A stretch of DNA of 64,000 nt from a virus. A program made the position numbers and the translations under genes. This document shows positions 37,391-45,191 of this stretch, in pieces. Positions within the stretch are counted from its first letter, which is position 1. Each line of letters opens with the position of its first letter. The notes under the pieces are model-generated. The model ran no database searches. It had not been told where the DNA came from and saw only the letters and a list, made by a program, of their open reading frames with translations. Location: positions 35,682 to 99,681 of IMG/VR virus record IMGVR_UViG_3300043410_001024; one strand, written 5' to 3'.

Positions 37391-38329
37391 TTATTTTTTC
37401 CCGCCAATTAAGCTTTTGTGGGTTGTATTAGCTTTTTGTGGTTTGCCTGTTCCAGCACCAGCTAAACTACCTTCGCCTGAACCTTTACGTTCTGTGCCAT
37501 GGCCTTTTTTAACTGAATGCAATTTTGTTGCTGATTTAGCACCAGGAACGTTTACATTTCCACCTGTTTGTGGTGATGTTTTAGGGGCCAATAAGCCACC
37601 TTGTGTTCCACCAGTTGTTACTTCAGATGAACGACCAATTACTTTACCACCCATGTTGTTAGGCATGTTGTCGATAACACTTTTGTTATTCACGCCGTTG
37701 TCACCATGTTTTGGTAATGCAACTTTATTGATGTATTCCATGAATTGGTTGAATTCTTGATCGCCTTCGTCCATTTCTTGGTCATCATTGTGGATATAGT
37801 GGTGAATTTCTTTAACTTCTGAATCATCATCAGCCATATCAGCGCCGAAATCATCTTCGCCACCCATATCATCCATACCACCAAATTCATCACCTTCTTC
37901 GCCTTCTTCGCCTTCTTCACCGCCGAACATATCGTCGTGTTCTGGTTCACTTTCTTCACCAGCTAAAAGTTCATCGAATTCAGCTTTTAATTCTTCTAAT
38001 GCATCTTCAAGGTCCATAACACGATCTTCTAAGTCGCCTTCGCCACCCATATCGTCGTCATCATCTTCACCACCGAATGCATCATCATCTTCTGCGTCGT
38101 CTGTTTCATCATCTTCACCGCCGAATGCATCATCATCTTCTGCGTCATCGGCGGGTTCTGATTCTTCTTCTTCCTCTTCCTCAGCGGGTGGGAAATCAGA
38201 TTCTAATAATTCTTCGTAAATTTCACGTGATTTTCCAACAACGATGTTGTGGAAAATGTCTTTTGCTGTTTCTTGATCTTCGTTGATCAAAGCTTCAAGC
38301 ATTGCTTCAAATTTTGCTCTATCAGTCAT
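37391..38329 (-). CDS. Acidic prohead core protein, gp67/gp68-like position
   Basis: 312 residues. The N-terminal ~50 residues are a helical domain (MTDRAKFEAMLEALINEDQE, then SREIYEELLESD) like those of small prohead core proteins; LLE43-S44 is a gp21-type cleavage site. Residues ~48-190 are extremely acidic, made of DDAEDDDAFGGE-type repeats, and the C-terminal 100 residues are basic and Gly-rich (KSATKLHSVKKGHGTERKGS). T4 encodes gp67 and gp68 between portal and gp21, both core proteins that are cut up on maturation; position and acidity suggest the same role. Low-complexity composition makes homology hard to judge. A late promoter precedes it. Confidence 0.65.
   Translation of the reverse strand: MTDRAKFEAMLEALINEDQETAKDIFHNIVVGKSREIYEELLESDFPPAEEEEEEESEPADDAEDDDAFGGEDDETDDAEDDDAFGGEDDDDDMGGEGDLEDRVMDLEDALEELKAEFDELLAGEESEPEHDDMFGGEEGEEGEEGDEFGGMDDMGGEDDFGADMADDDSEVKEIHHYIHNDDQEMDEGDQEFNQFMEYINKVALPKHGDNGVNNKSVIDNMPNNMGGKVIGRSSEVTTGGTQGGLLAPKTSPQTGGNVNVPGAKSATKLHSVKKGHGTERKGSGEGSLAGAGTGKPQKANTTHKSLIGGKK
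38058..38153 (-). repeat. Two tandem 48-bp repeats in the acidic core gene
   Basis: Units beginning at 38058 and 38106 (TCATCATCTTCACC...) encode two copies of a 16-residue unit containing DDAEDDDAFGGE. The repeat keeps the frame and can change length without loss of charge. Confidence 0.8.
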
Positions 38330-38424
38330 GTTAGTCTCCTGTGATATAAAAATGTCAAGGCTGTAATATATTTACATTTATTTAAAAAAAAGGTGCTATA
38401 ATAGCTATAAAAACGCCAATTTTA

Positions 38425-38432
38425 TATTTATC
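38425..38432 (-). promoter_or_regulatory. Late promoter, GATAAATA
   Basis: GATAAATA on the minus strand within the 116-bp gap upstream of the acidic core gene (ATG 38329). The leader would be about 90 nt and contains an 8-base run of T on the minus strand. Confidence 0.6.
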
Positions 38433-38445
38433 ATTTATGTAATAT

Positions 38446-38685
38446 TTAAGCTGCTGGTGGTGGCGGTGCTGCATACATAGTATGAATAAATGCCAACTCA
38501 CGTTCTTGGTCTAAAATGTGTGCTTCACTATTTTTACGTAGTTCGTTTAATTGGCCTAATGTTAACCGTGTCTTTCTTGTATCTGACCGATGCATAGTTT
38601 CGGTATCACGTGATGGGCTATAACGTAAGTCATTAGCCTGTTCTCTTGTATCCGGGTCAATGTAAAATAATTCTCTTAAAATCAT
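38446..38685 (-). CDS. Small conserved T4-like head-region protein, 79 aa
   Basis: Starts MILRELFYIDPDTREQ at ATG 38685. A longer frame extending upstream into the portal gene is not needed, because MxLRELFYxDPxT is, from memory, the conserved beginning of this family. Further residues: DTRKTRLTLGQLNELRKNSEAH, FIHTMYAAPPPPAA. It lies between portal and core genes, where T4 has gp67 and gp68. The function is not known to me. It has no Shine-Dalgarno, and a late promoter ends five bases before the ATG, so a leaderless transcript is possible. The last 9 codons of the portal gene lie just upstream. Confidence 0.7.
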   Translation of the reverse strand: MILRELFYIDPDTREQANDLRYSPSRDTETMHRSDTRKTRLTLGQLNELRKNSEAHILDQERELAFIHTMYAAPPPPAA

Positions 38686-38689
38686 AATG

Positions 38690-38697
38690 TATTTATA
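38690..38697 (-). promoter_or_regulatory. Late promoter, TATAAATA, abutting a start codon
   Basis: Perfect late octamer on the minus strand, located at the end of the portal gene. Only CATT separates it from the ATG of the 79-aa gene. With usual T4 spacing the transcript would start at about 38684, on the start codon itself. Confidence 0.65.
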
Positions 38698-40432
38698 CTG
38701 TCGGTGGGGTTGCGGGTGCAGATGCAACAGGCGGAACCTGTCCAGTATCCCCTAGCGACTGTAAATCTCCTTCCATATCATCTGGTGCAGTTAAGTCACC
38801 AGCCATTCCTAAATCACCCTCAATACCAGCCGCCGATAATCCAGCACTACGCAATTCACCAGCCGCATCAGTGGTTGTTGGTTGACCTTTTCCATTTTCT
38901 TCAGCCCATAATTTTTCATTATCAGCCAATTCTTCCTCTGTAAGACCAAGGAATCTTTTTAATGCAAATCTATTACTAATAAATGGTATTTGTTGAATTG
39001 TATTAAATGTGTTGATTCGTTCAGTATCCAATGCACTTTGTCTAGTACTTGCAAAGTTTGTTGGTGGATTGAAATTTAATTCAAATAAATTTGAATCAAT
39101 ATTAACACCACGAGTATTCATATACATTTTGAACTCAGTATCAAAAACCTCGGTCATCAACCATTGTAATCTCTCACAGTATTTATTAAATCTTAGTTCT
39201 TGAATGTATGCAGTTCCGACACGGCCATCATTGAAACTAGCTTGACTATCATCAGCACCAGTTGGTAAGTAACTACTTGGGATACGTAAACCACGGAATA
39301 ATTTATTGGTGAAATATTTCAAATCATCAATTTCACCTAAATTAGTACCGCCAGGCAAAGTATCAACTTTACTACCACGACCATCAGCGGTCATAGGGAA
39401 AAAGTAATCCTCATTAATACTCAAAGGGTTATATGCACTATCAATTACATTTTGCCCACCACCAGTTTGACTAGGTATTCTGCGTTGGTGAATTTCGTTT
39501 TTTACACGCTCAACGAATGCCATAGCCATATGTGATGGCATGTTACCGGTGTCAATATGGAAAATACGGCGTTCTGGCGCACGTTGAATACGATAAATTA
39601 AGATAGCATCTTCTAATAATTCTTTTTGCTTATAGACTTTATAGATATTTTCTAGTAAACTATTACCCAATGGGTAATTATTATCTAATCCTTCGGATAA
39701 AGATATATGCACAATGTGTTCAGCATCAATTGCATATTCAGTTTCAGTTAGCCCAAATCTTGAGCCAGAACTTGCACTAGAAACGCCACCAGAATTACCA
39801 TTAGAACCTTGCGCACCCATGTAACCAGCACCAGAGCCAATCCCACCACCGACTTGGCGAGCATTAATATTTGGTGTGATTTGTGTAACAACAAGTTTTT
39901 CAAAATTAGGTGCTAAATCTTTAATGATATACTGTAATGGTTTCTTTCCATCGCTTTCATTTACGATAATCTTAACAACTTTACTATTGTCAACCCAACA
40001 CCATTTCTGAGTTTCTGGGTCACGAATAAAGAAAGCATCGCCGTATTTGTATACATTCCTAACAATTCTAAAAATTCTGGTATCAAATTGTTGTAACTTA
40101 TTCCATTGTTGTAAGTATTCACTTAAAATTCTAACTTCTGAATTTGTGGCTTGACTACGCCATTTAACAGCAAATGGACTTTTACCATCTTTTAATTTTT
40201 GTGTACAAAATTCAGCTAAGATATCTAACGCAGCATTAACCTCTGGGTCGCTATCCATTACCTCATATTGTTGGTATCGTTCAACACGATTTGGACTACC
40301 AGAATAGACATCTGGTAAGTAACTAGAATAATTCTTTCTAGCTGGGCCAGCCTTTGACGTACCACTAGCCCCATTGATAGGACTTAGGTCGTTTGTTACT
40401 GGGACTGGGGTGAAATATTTCTTCCATGACAT
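38693..40432 (-). CDS. 20: Portal vertex protein gp20
   Basis: 579 residues. Portal dodecamer through which DNA enters and leaves the head. Recognised by RVERYQQYEVMDSDPEVNAALDILAEFCTQ near residue 50, FRIVRNVYKYGDAFF, HIVHISLSEGLDNNYPLGNSLLE, APERRIFHIDTGNMP and the C-terminal region FNDGRVGTAYIQELRFNKYCERLQ, all typical of T4-like portals. Length close to T4 gp20 (524). The C-terminal tail is acidic and Pro/Ala-rich. RBS AAGGAATTTAAAAT before ATG 40432. Confidence 0.96.
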   Translation of the reverse strand: MSWKKYFTPVPVTNDLSPINGASGTSKAGPARKNYSSYLPDVYSGSPNRVERYQQYEVMDSDPEVNAALDILAEFCTQKLKDGKSPFAVKWRSQATNSEVRILSEYLQQWNKLQQFDTRIFRIVRNVYKYGDAFFIRDPETQKWCWVDNSKVVKIIVNESDGKKPLQYIIKDLAPNFEKLVVTQITPNINARQVGGGIGSGAGYMGAQGSNGNSGGVSSASSGSRFGLTETEYAIDAEHIVHISLSEGLDNNYPLGNSLLENIYKVYKQKELLEDAILIYRIQRAPERRIFHIDTGNMPSHMAMAFVERVKNEIHQRRIPSQTGGGQNVIDSAYNPLSINEDYFFPMTADGRGSKVDTLPGGTNLGEIDDLKYFTNKLFRGLRIPSSYLPTGADDSQASFNDGRVGTAYIQELRFNKYCERLQWLMTEVFDTEFKMYMNTRGVNIDSNLFELNFNPPTNFASTRQSALDTERINTFNTIQQIPFISNRFALKRFLGLTEEELADNEKLWAEENGKGQPTTTDAAGELRSAGLSAAGIEGDLGMAGDLTAPDDMEGDLQSLGDTGQVPPVASAPATPPTV

Positions 40433-40444
40433 ATTTTAAATTCC

Positions 40445-43156
40445 TTATGCGATTCTGTTTCCAGATAATCCTTTTGTAGCTTTGACCTGACGTTTGGTAT
40501 CATTTGATATTTCAGCATTTGATGTTGCAATTTTACTCATTACCGCATGTATACCTGCTAACTCATCTAATAAATCTTTTAATGTTACCGCACGTTCACT
40601 AGATGCAACTGGTAATGGCACGGGTGGTGTTGTGGGTGCCGGTGGTGTTGTAGGTGCTGGTGGTGGTGCAGCGGGTTTCTCAGGTTCTTTTATTACTTTA
40701 GATGTATTTAACTTTTGTAAGTCGTTATATGACTTAATTTGACCAAAATTCTGCAAAGGATTATTTGATGATGTATCAGCATTTGGCTTAGTAAAGTCTT
40801 TATTAAACATATCAAAAATACCTTTGAATAACCCCGTTTTTGGTGTTTCAAGATTTGCCATTGGCTTTGGTTTGATATCTTTTAAAACATCAGCAGATGC
40901 GGTTTTTGTTTCCTTTTCATCAGGCATAATTTTCTTTTGCAAATCAGAAAAGGTATTACCAATATCATTAAAAATACCAGTAATATCGGGTGGTTCAAAT
41001 TCATCCGCCATGTTTGAAAAACTATCACCGATACCAGAAAACATCTCACCAACATCAGGTAATTCAAAATCATCAGACATATCTGAAAAAGTGTCCTCTA
41101 TATTAGAAAACATATCATCAAAATCAGGAATTTCAAATTTTTCAAACACATTGTTAAAGTTATTATCTATATTTTTGAATGTTTCATCATAATTAGGTGG
41201 TGTTATTTCTTTAGTAATATCTTCAAATTGTGAGGCTATAATGGTTGGATCTAACGGCGCCATTGAATTTTGCAAATTGGTAGCAATACCTGATAAATCT
41301 GGGAGTTTTTCCTCAGTTTTAGATACAGGTAACTCCTCGGTAACTTTCAATATTTCATTTGATATTTCTTCGTATGGATTTTTATCCGCACCAATACCGT
41401 TGATTATTGAACCAATGTGGTTAGTGAGTTGCGATCTAAATTCATTCATTTGCGACTTATTAGCAACCATTTCGTCACCGTGTAACAGTGCTAATTCACC
41501 ACCAGAATTAAACTTTTGAAATAAATTATCAAATGAACCGCCACCTTTTAAGAAATCTCTAATACCAGGGGTTCCGTCTGCAAAACTATTTTTTGGTTCG
41601 ACTTTTTGTTCAGTTGGTTTTGGTACGCCACGCACTAATTCTTCTGGAGTTTTAGTCGATGTGGTCGTTGGTGTTATAGATTTTATTATATCTTTTGGTA
41701 TTTCTTGTGCTTGTTCGGCGGTTCTTGGTTTTAGAATGGTATTATTAAATTTAGTTAATTCCTCACCAAATGTGTGTAACGATGATACCGCAGAATTTAC
41801 ACTTTTGGCCAGCCCAGCAGATGCATCACCTAATGTTCTATCCACATTGTTCAATGTTTGACCAATTTTAGTTCCAACATCTTTTAATGGTGCGCCAGTT
41901 TTTTCATCTAAGCCAGCAATATCACTTCTAACAGATTTTTTCTGGTCAGCTGCAACAGCGGCTAGACTAGCATCTTTTCCGGCGGTTTTTGCTTCAGCTT
42001 GACCAGCCATCATTGGCCCTAATAATTGACTACCAGTTTCTATACTAGATACAGCTTCACCATATCCACCTTTAACATATTGGACACTATCTATAAAATC
42101 TTCTTCATTTTGACGTCTAACAACAGCAAGTTTTGCGGCTTCCATTGCTTCATCAGCTTGACGTTTTAAATTAAGATCAGTTGAATTTTTTGCGGATTCT
42201 TGCTGTAATTTAATAGCTTTTTCTAATACAGGACCAGCATCTTTAAGTGCAGAAAACATCGTTGCACCTTCTTTGGTTTTGATACCGCCAGTCCAAACCT
42301 CGTCAGCGAATTTTTGAACACCAGGACCAAGCGTTGCAAATGCTGTTCGCATAGCATCATACCGTTCAGTACCACCTGGACCTAATTTACGATTTGTTAC
42401 ACTAACTTTAGCATCTTTTTTAGCGGCTTTTAGATCATCTAGTTGTTGTTGGCGACTGATACCAGTAATTCTAGTATTTTCTTCCATCGCACCGGCTAAT
42501 TCAATCGCGGAGGTGATAGCACGTCTTTTTGCCGTTTCATCAGCTAAATCAATCCCGCGTTTATGGACCATTGAGGCTTCACCAATCTCAGCGACCTCAG
42601 CTGCACTCACCCCAGCTTGGCGCATTAAGTTGACAAATTCTGTTTCACGCAATCCTTTCTCAAACGCCAATAAATTAGATTGAGATTTGTTCATGGTTGA
42701 ACCAATACCATTCAATTCCGTTGAACTACGACGCATCATTTCGGTATATTGCTGTTGGGTCATACCTGCCGATGCTAGTTTATCAGCGTAATCAGTGACG
42801 TTATTTCTTAAATTAACACCATATTTCCCAACTTCATTAAGACTATCATTAGTATTAATTAAGGTTTTACCCAACATTTCGGCGGATGAACCAACCAAAT
42901 TAGATAAAACTGGAATTTTTAATGGTAATGCATTAAACGCAGTTGTAACGACATCTAAAACGTCTTTTGTTTTCAATGAACTATTATATAAAGCGTTCAA
43001 TCCAGTTGCAGCAGTATTAGCAATAGCACCAATAGTACCTAAACCACCACTGCCACCGCCTCCACCGCCGCCCCCAGAGCTAACAATACCTCCACCACCG
43101 CCCCCGCGTAATGAACTTCTTATGTCACGAAGGATGTCTTCTACTGATTCTGCCAT
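40445..43156 (-). CDS. Tail tape-measure-like protein, 903 aa
   Basis: The N terminus is charged, then glycine-rich (runs of G at ~18-42), then long helices (AELAGAMEENTRIT, AMRTAFATLGPG). Around residue 530-570 is FADGTPGIRDFLKGGG and GGELALLHGDEMV, the type of Gly-turn segment found in phage tape-measure proteins. Residues ~650-750 contain five spaced repeats of the form EPPDxxxMFxxIxxxFSxM. The end has a Pro-rich linker and a coil (LKDLLDELAGIHAVMSK). Tape-measure proteins set tail length and enter the cell. It is divergently paired with gp26 and a gp51-like frame, which fits, because tail chaperones commonly adjoin tape-measure genes. It is not close in sequence to T4 gp29. Confidence 0.65.
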   Translation of the reverse strand: MAESVEDILRDIRSSLRGGGGGGIVSSGGGGGGGGSGGLGTIGAIANTAATGLNALYNSSLKTKDVLDVVTTAFNALPLKIPVLSNLVGSSAEMLGKTLINTNDSLNEVGKYGVNLRNNVTDYADKLASAGMTQQQYTEMMRRSSTELNGIGSTMNKSQSNLLAFEKGLRETEFVNLMRQAGVSAAEVAEIGEASMVHKRGIDLADETAKRRAITSAIELAGAMEENTRITGISRQQQLDDLKAAKKDAKVSVTNRKLGPGGTERYDAMRTAFATLGPGVQKFADEVWTGGIKTKEGATMFSALKDAGPVLEKAIKLQQESAKNSTDLNLKRQADEAMEAAKLAVVRRQNEEDFIDSVQYVKGGYGEAVSSIETGSQLLGPMMAGQAEAKTAGKDASLAAVAADQKKSVRSDIAGLDEKTGAPLKDVGTKIGQTLNNVDRTLGDASAGLAKSVNSAVSSLHTFGEELTKFNNTILKPRTAEQAQEIPKDIIKSITPTTTSTKTPEELVRGVPKPTEQKVEPKNSFADGTPGIRDFLKGGGSFDNLFQKFNSGGELALLHGDEMVANKSQMNEFRSQLTNHIGSIINGIGADKNPYEEISNEILKVTEELPVSKTEEKLPDLSGIATNLQNSMAPLDPTIIASQFEDITKEITPPNYDETFKNIDNNFNNVFEKFEIPDFDDMFSNIEDTFSDMSDDFELPDVGEMFSGIGDSFSNMADEFEPPDITGIFNDIGNTFSDLQKKIMPDEKETKTASADVLKDIKPKPMANLETPKTGLFKGIFDMFNKDFTKPNADTSSNNPLQNFGQIKSYNDLQKLNTSKVIKEPEKPAAPPPAPTTPPAPTTPPVPLPVASSERAVTLKDLLDELAGIHAVMSKIATSNAEISNDTKRQVKATKGLSGNRIA

Positions 43157-43182
43157 ATCTTAAAACCTCAAAAATGTACGTA

Positions 43183-43190
43183 TATAAATA
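43183..43190 (+). promoter_or_regulatory. Late promoter for gp26, TATAAATA
   Basis: Perfect late octamer on the plus strand. Transcription would start near 43196, a leader of about 22 nt containing TAGGAG before ATG 43218. Confidence 0.8.
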
Positions 43191-43196
43191 CTCTTA

Positions 43197-43204
43197 TATT
43201 TATA
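43197..43204 (-). promoter_or_regulatory. Late promoter for the tape-measure gene, TATAAATA
   Basis: Perfect late octamer on the minus strand, seven bases from the plus-strand octamer at 43183-43190. The two divergent late promoters would have overlapping initiation complexes. Confidence 0.75.
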
Positions 43205-43217
43205 TTAGGAGTAATTC

Positions 43218-44045
43218 ATGTCGCAAAACCCATTGCAATCGTTTTTTAGACAACCAAAAATCTATGTTTCTTTACCAAGTAAAGGAATTTACAACAAGTT
43301 AGGTTCATTTCAAGGTGATCCAACTAATGTTCCAATTTTTAGTATGACTGGGGCTGATGAAATATTAATGAAAACTCCGGATGCGTTATATTCTGGGGAG
43401 GCAACTGTAAAATTATTTGAAAGTTGTTGCCCAGCTATAAAAGATGGGTGGGAAATTTCTTCATTAGATTCAGAACTATTATTAACAGCGATTAGAATAG
43501 CAACAAATGGTAATAAATTAGCGTTGGTACACCAATGCCCACATTGCGGTGAATTAAATGATTACGATGCAGATTTAAGTATAATCGTTGATCACTATGC
43601 AAGCTGCAAATATGAAAATAAGATTGTTATGAAAGATTTCACTATAAAATTACAGCCATTAACTTATAGAGAAAATAATGATTTTTCTCAACGGAATTTT
43701 AAAATTCAGCAAAGATTGAGAAGTATTGAAAATCTTACGGATGAAGATAGAAAGAAAGAAATAATTAACAATGTTTATAAAGAATTGAGTATTATTCAAA
43801 ACGAAATTTATACAGCATGCATTGAATCAATTGATATTGGTACCGCTATGGTAACTGAGAAAGAATTTATTTTAGAATGGATTCAAAATAGTGATAAATC
43901 TATAATCGATGCTATTAAAGTTATCTTTAATAAAAATAAAGAACTATGGAAAGTACCAACTGTAAAAGTAAAATGTTTTGATTGTAACAAAGATTCTGAA
44001 CTTTTGATAGAATTGGATCAGTCAAATTTTTTCGGGAACGCCTGA
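43218..44045 (+). CDS. 26: Baseplate hub assembly protein gp26-like
   Basis: 275 residues. The beginning (LPSKGIYNKLGSF, PIFSMTGADEILMKTPDALYSG) and the CPHCG motif at ~105-109 with a second CFDC near the C terminus match the gp26/T4 baseplate hub family, where the cysteines may bind zinc. T4 gp26 is needed for hub assembly. It has a perfect late promoter and a good RBS (TAGGAGTAATTC). Its last codons hold a slippery heptamer (44024-44030), and a second frame continues for 78 codons without a usual start, so a gp26-gp51-like fusion may be made by -1 frameshift, as for tail chaperones of lambda-like phages. Confidence 0.85.
   Translation: MSQNPLQSFFRQPKIYVSLPSKGIYNKLGSFQGDPTNVPIFSMTGADEILMKTPDALYSGEATVKLFESCCPAIKDGWEISSLDSELLLTAIRIATNGNKLALVHQCPHCGELNDYDADLSIIVDHYASCKYENKIVMKDFTIKLQPLTYRENNDFSQRNFKIQQRLRSIENLTDEDRKKEIINNVYKELSIIQNEIYTACIESIDIGTAMVTEKEFILEWIQNSDKSIIDAIKVIFNKNKELWKVPTVKVKCFDCNKDSELLIELDQSNFFGNA
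44024..44030 (+). other. Putative -1 programmed ribosomal frameshift site
   Basis: In the gp26 frame the sequence is TCA AAT TTT TTC, i.e. the heptamer A-AAT-TTT, which fits the X-XXY-YYZ rule for a -1 slip. It lies 12 nt before the gp26 stop. The -1 frame then reads FRERLIRLSTEG and stays open to 44266. No ATG, GTG or TTG occurs in that frame between the slip and 44141. Confidence 0.6.
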
Positions 44046-44266
44046 TTAGATTATCCACAGAGGGTATAGCTGAATATCTAGTTAGGCTAGACGACGAGGT
44101 AAAACAATTTAAGCTAGAATTAGCTAAAATTTGTTGGTTTATGAGAGGTGGTGTTTCTTATGCGGATCTGCTCGATCGTTTTAGTGTTGACGATCGAGCA
44201 GCAATGTATGAAGTAATAAAAGAAAATATCGATAATACTAAAGCGGCAAAGATGCCACTGCTCTAA
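44030..44266 (+). CDS. gp51-like / tail-chaperone frame reached by frameshift from gp26
   Basis: Open -1 frame of 78 residues: FRERLIRLSTEGIAEYLV, then KICWFMRGGVSYADLLDRFS and a C terminus of ENIDNTKAAKMPLL. In T4, gene 26 is followed by gene 51, a hub assembly factor; the position suggests an equivalent, though the sequence identity is uncertain. There is no conventional start codon in frame upstream of ATG 44141, which would remove half the frame; CTG 44042 or ATT 44045 would be the alternatives. Its TAA (44264-44266) overlaps the stop of the convergent 299-aa gene. The fusion protein would be about 349 residues. Real coding is likely from the codon pattern and exact termination. Confidence 0.6.
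   Translation, partial: FRERLIRLSTEGIAEYLVRLDDEVKQFKLELAKICWFMRGGVSYADLLDRFSVDDRAAMYEVIKENIDNTKAAKMPLL
44168..44201 (+). other. 12-bp perfect hairpin inside the gp51-like frame
   Basis: CTGCTCGATCGT (44168-44179) and ACGATCGAGCAG (44190-44201) are perfect inverted repeats with a 10-nt loop. It lies about 140 nt after the slip site, too far to be a usual stimulator. It might attenuate convergent transcription or block antisense RNA. Confidence 0.7.
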
Positions 44267-45162
44267 ATTCTCATTTTTAATTGACCTGTTTCTGGGTCTC
44301 TATAGAACATATCACTAACGTACTCACCTTCTTTACCAGATGGTGTGGTACTACCAGCAGCTGCACCAGTGGCTTGAGTCGCTGGGGCGGTTGATGACTT
44401 CTTAAAATCTTTTAAATTAGGTGGTTCCACAGCTGGGGTCGTTGGGGCGGCATCGGTTTTACCATTCATATGATTATCTAATGCAGTTCCAGCTTTTTCA
44501 GCTGTTTCTTTTGCAAGTTCATATAATGATGTCATTTGTTTTAATGCCCAATTAGCCGCACCACCAGTTCCTTCTATTACTGGAACTGTTAGGAATTTTG
44601 CCAATGTTAATTGACCTTCTTTTGATGCCAAGATATTTAAATAAGCGGCTTGTACAGCTGGGGTGGCTGATAAAATAAGATCGCCAATGGGTGAACCTAT
44701 TTTCGGAACTAATCTTACAACTTGTGTTAAAATGGATGCAGTTCTTATGATACCGCTACCAACAATACCAGCAGCAACCGTTGTAATAAGTTCACCAGTT
44801 TGCTCTCTATCAGTTTGTTCATAGTCAGCTTGGGTCATTTGCCCCATCTGTAATGCCTCTTTAGCATTAGCCATATTATTATAGTAATCCATAAATGGTG
44901 TAGCTAATCCATATAATTTCAAACCTGATATCAGAGCGGAAACCGCAGGTGTAATATTTTTAAATAATTTTTTTAACTCAGCTAAATCTCGTTTGAACTG
45001 TCTTTCAGCAGCTGTTGGAGGTCTAGTTCTAGTCATTCTTCTTAAAGCAATATTGGCACGTCTAGCTCCACGAGCGGCAGATTTGGCAATACCACCGAAC
45101 ATGGTTGACAATATACTTTCATCTAATAATTCATCATCAGATATTAATTCGTTAATTTTCAT
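44263..45162 (-). CDS. Probable internal head protein, 299 aa
   Basis: N terminus MKINELISDDELLDESILST: a short amphipathic segment ending in LDE15-S16, a gp21-type cleavage site. T4 internal proteins carry a similar capsid-targeting leader that is removed by gp21. The middle (residues ~30-200) is basic, then hydrophobic with several helices (ITPAVSALISGLKLYGLA, LITTVAAGIVGSGIIRTA), some long enough to cross a membrane. The C terminus is Ala/Thr/Pro-rich and ends YRDPETGQLKMRI. A late promoter precedes it (45184-45191). It may be packaged with DNA and injected; this role is an inference. No enzyme motif. Confidence 0.55.
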   Translation of the reverse strand: MKINELISDDELLDESILSTMFGGIAKSAARGARRANIALRRMTRTRPPTAAERQFKRDLAELKKLFKNITPAVSALISGLKLYGLATPFMDYYNNMANAKEALQMGQMTQADYEQTDREQTGELITTVAAGIVGSGIIRTASILTQVVRLVPKIGSPIGDLILSATPAVQAAYLNILASKEGQLTLAKFLTVPVIEGTGGAANWALKQMTSLYELAKETAEKAGTALDNHMNGKTDAAPTTPAVEPPNLKDFKKSSTAPATQATGAAAGSTTPSGKEGEYVSDMFYRDPETGQLKMRI

Positions 45163-45183
45163 GATTTAAATCTCGTTTTAATA

Positions 45184-45191
45184 TATTTATG
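45184..45191 (-). promoter_or_regulatory. Late promoter, CATAAATA
   Basis: On the minus strand, 21 bp before ATG 45162 and overlapping the stop of the upstream 91-aa gene. One base from the consensus. Confidence 0.6.

Noticed and set aside
38077-38286. His/Leu-rich plus-strand frame
   Set aside because: Complement of the Asp/Glu repeats in the acidic core gene.
38686-38727. Longer start for the 79-aa protein inside the portal gene
   Set aside because: The added residues are in a shadow of the portal C terminus, and the family appears to begin at MILREL.
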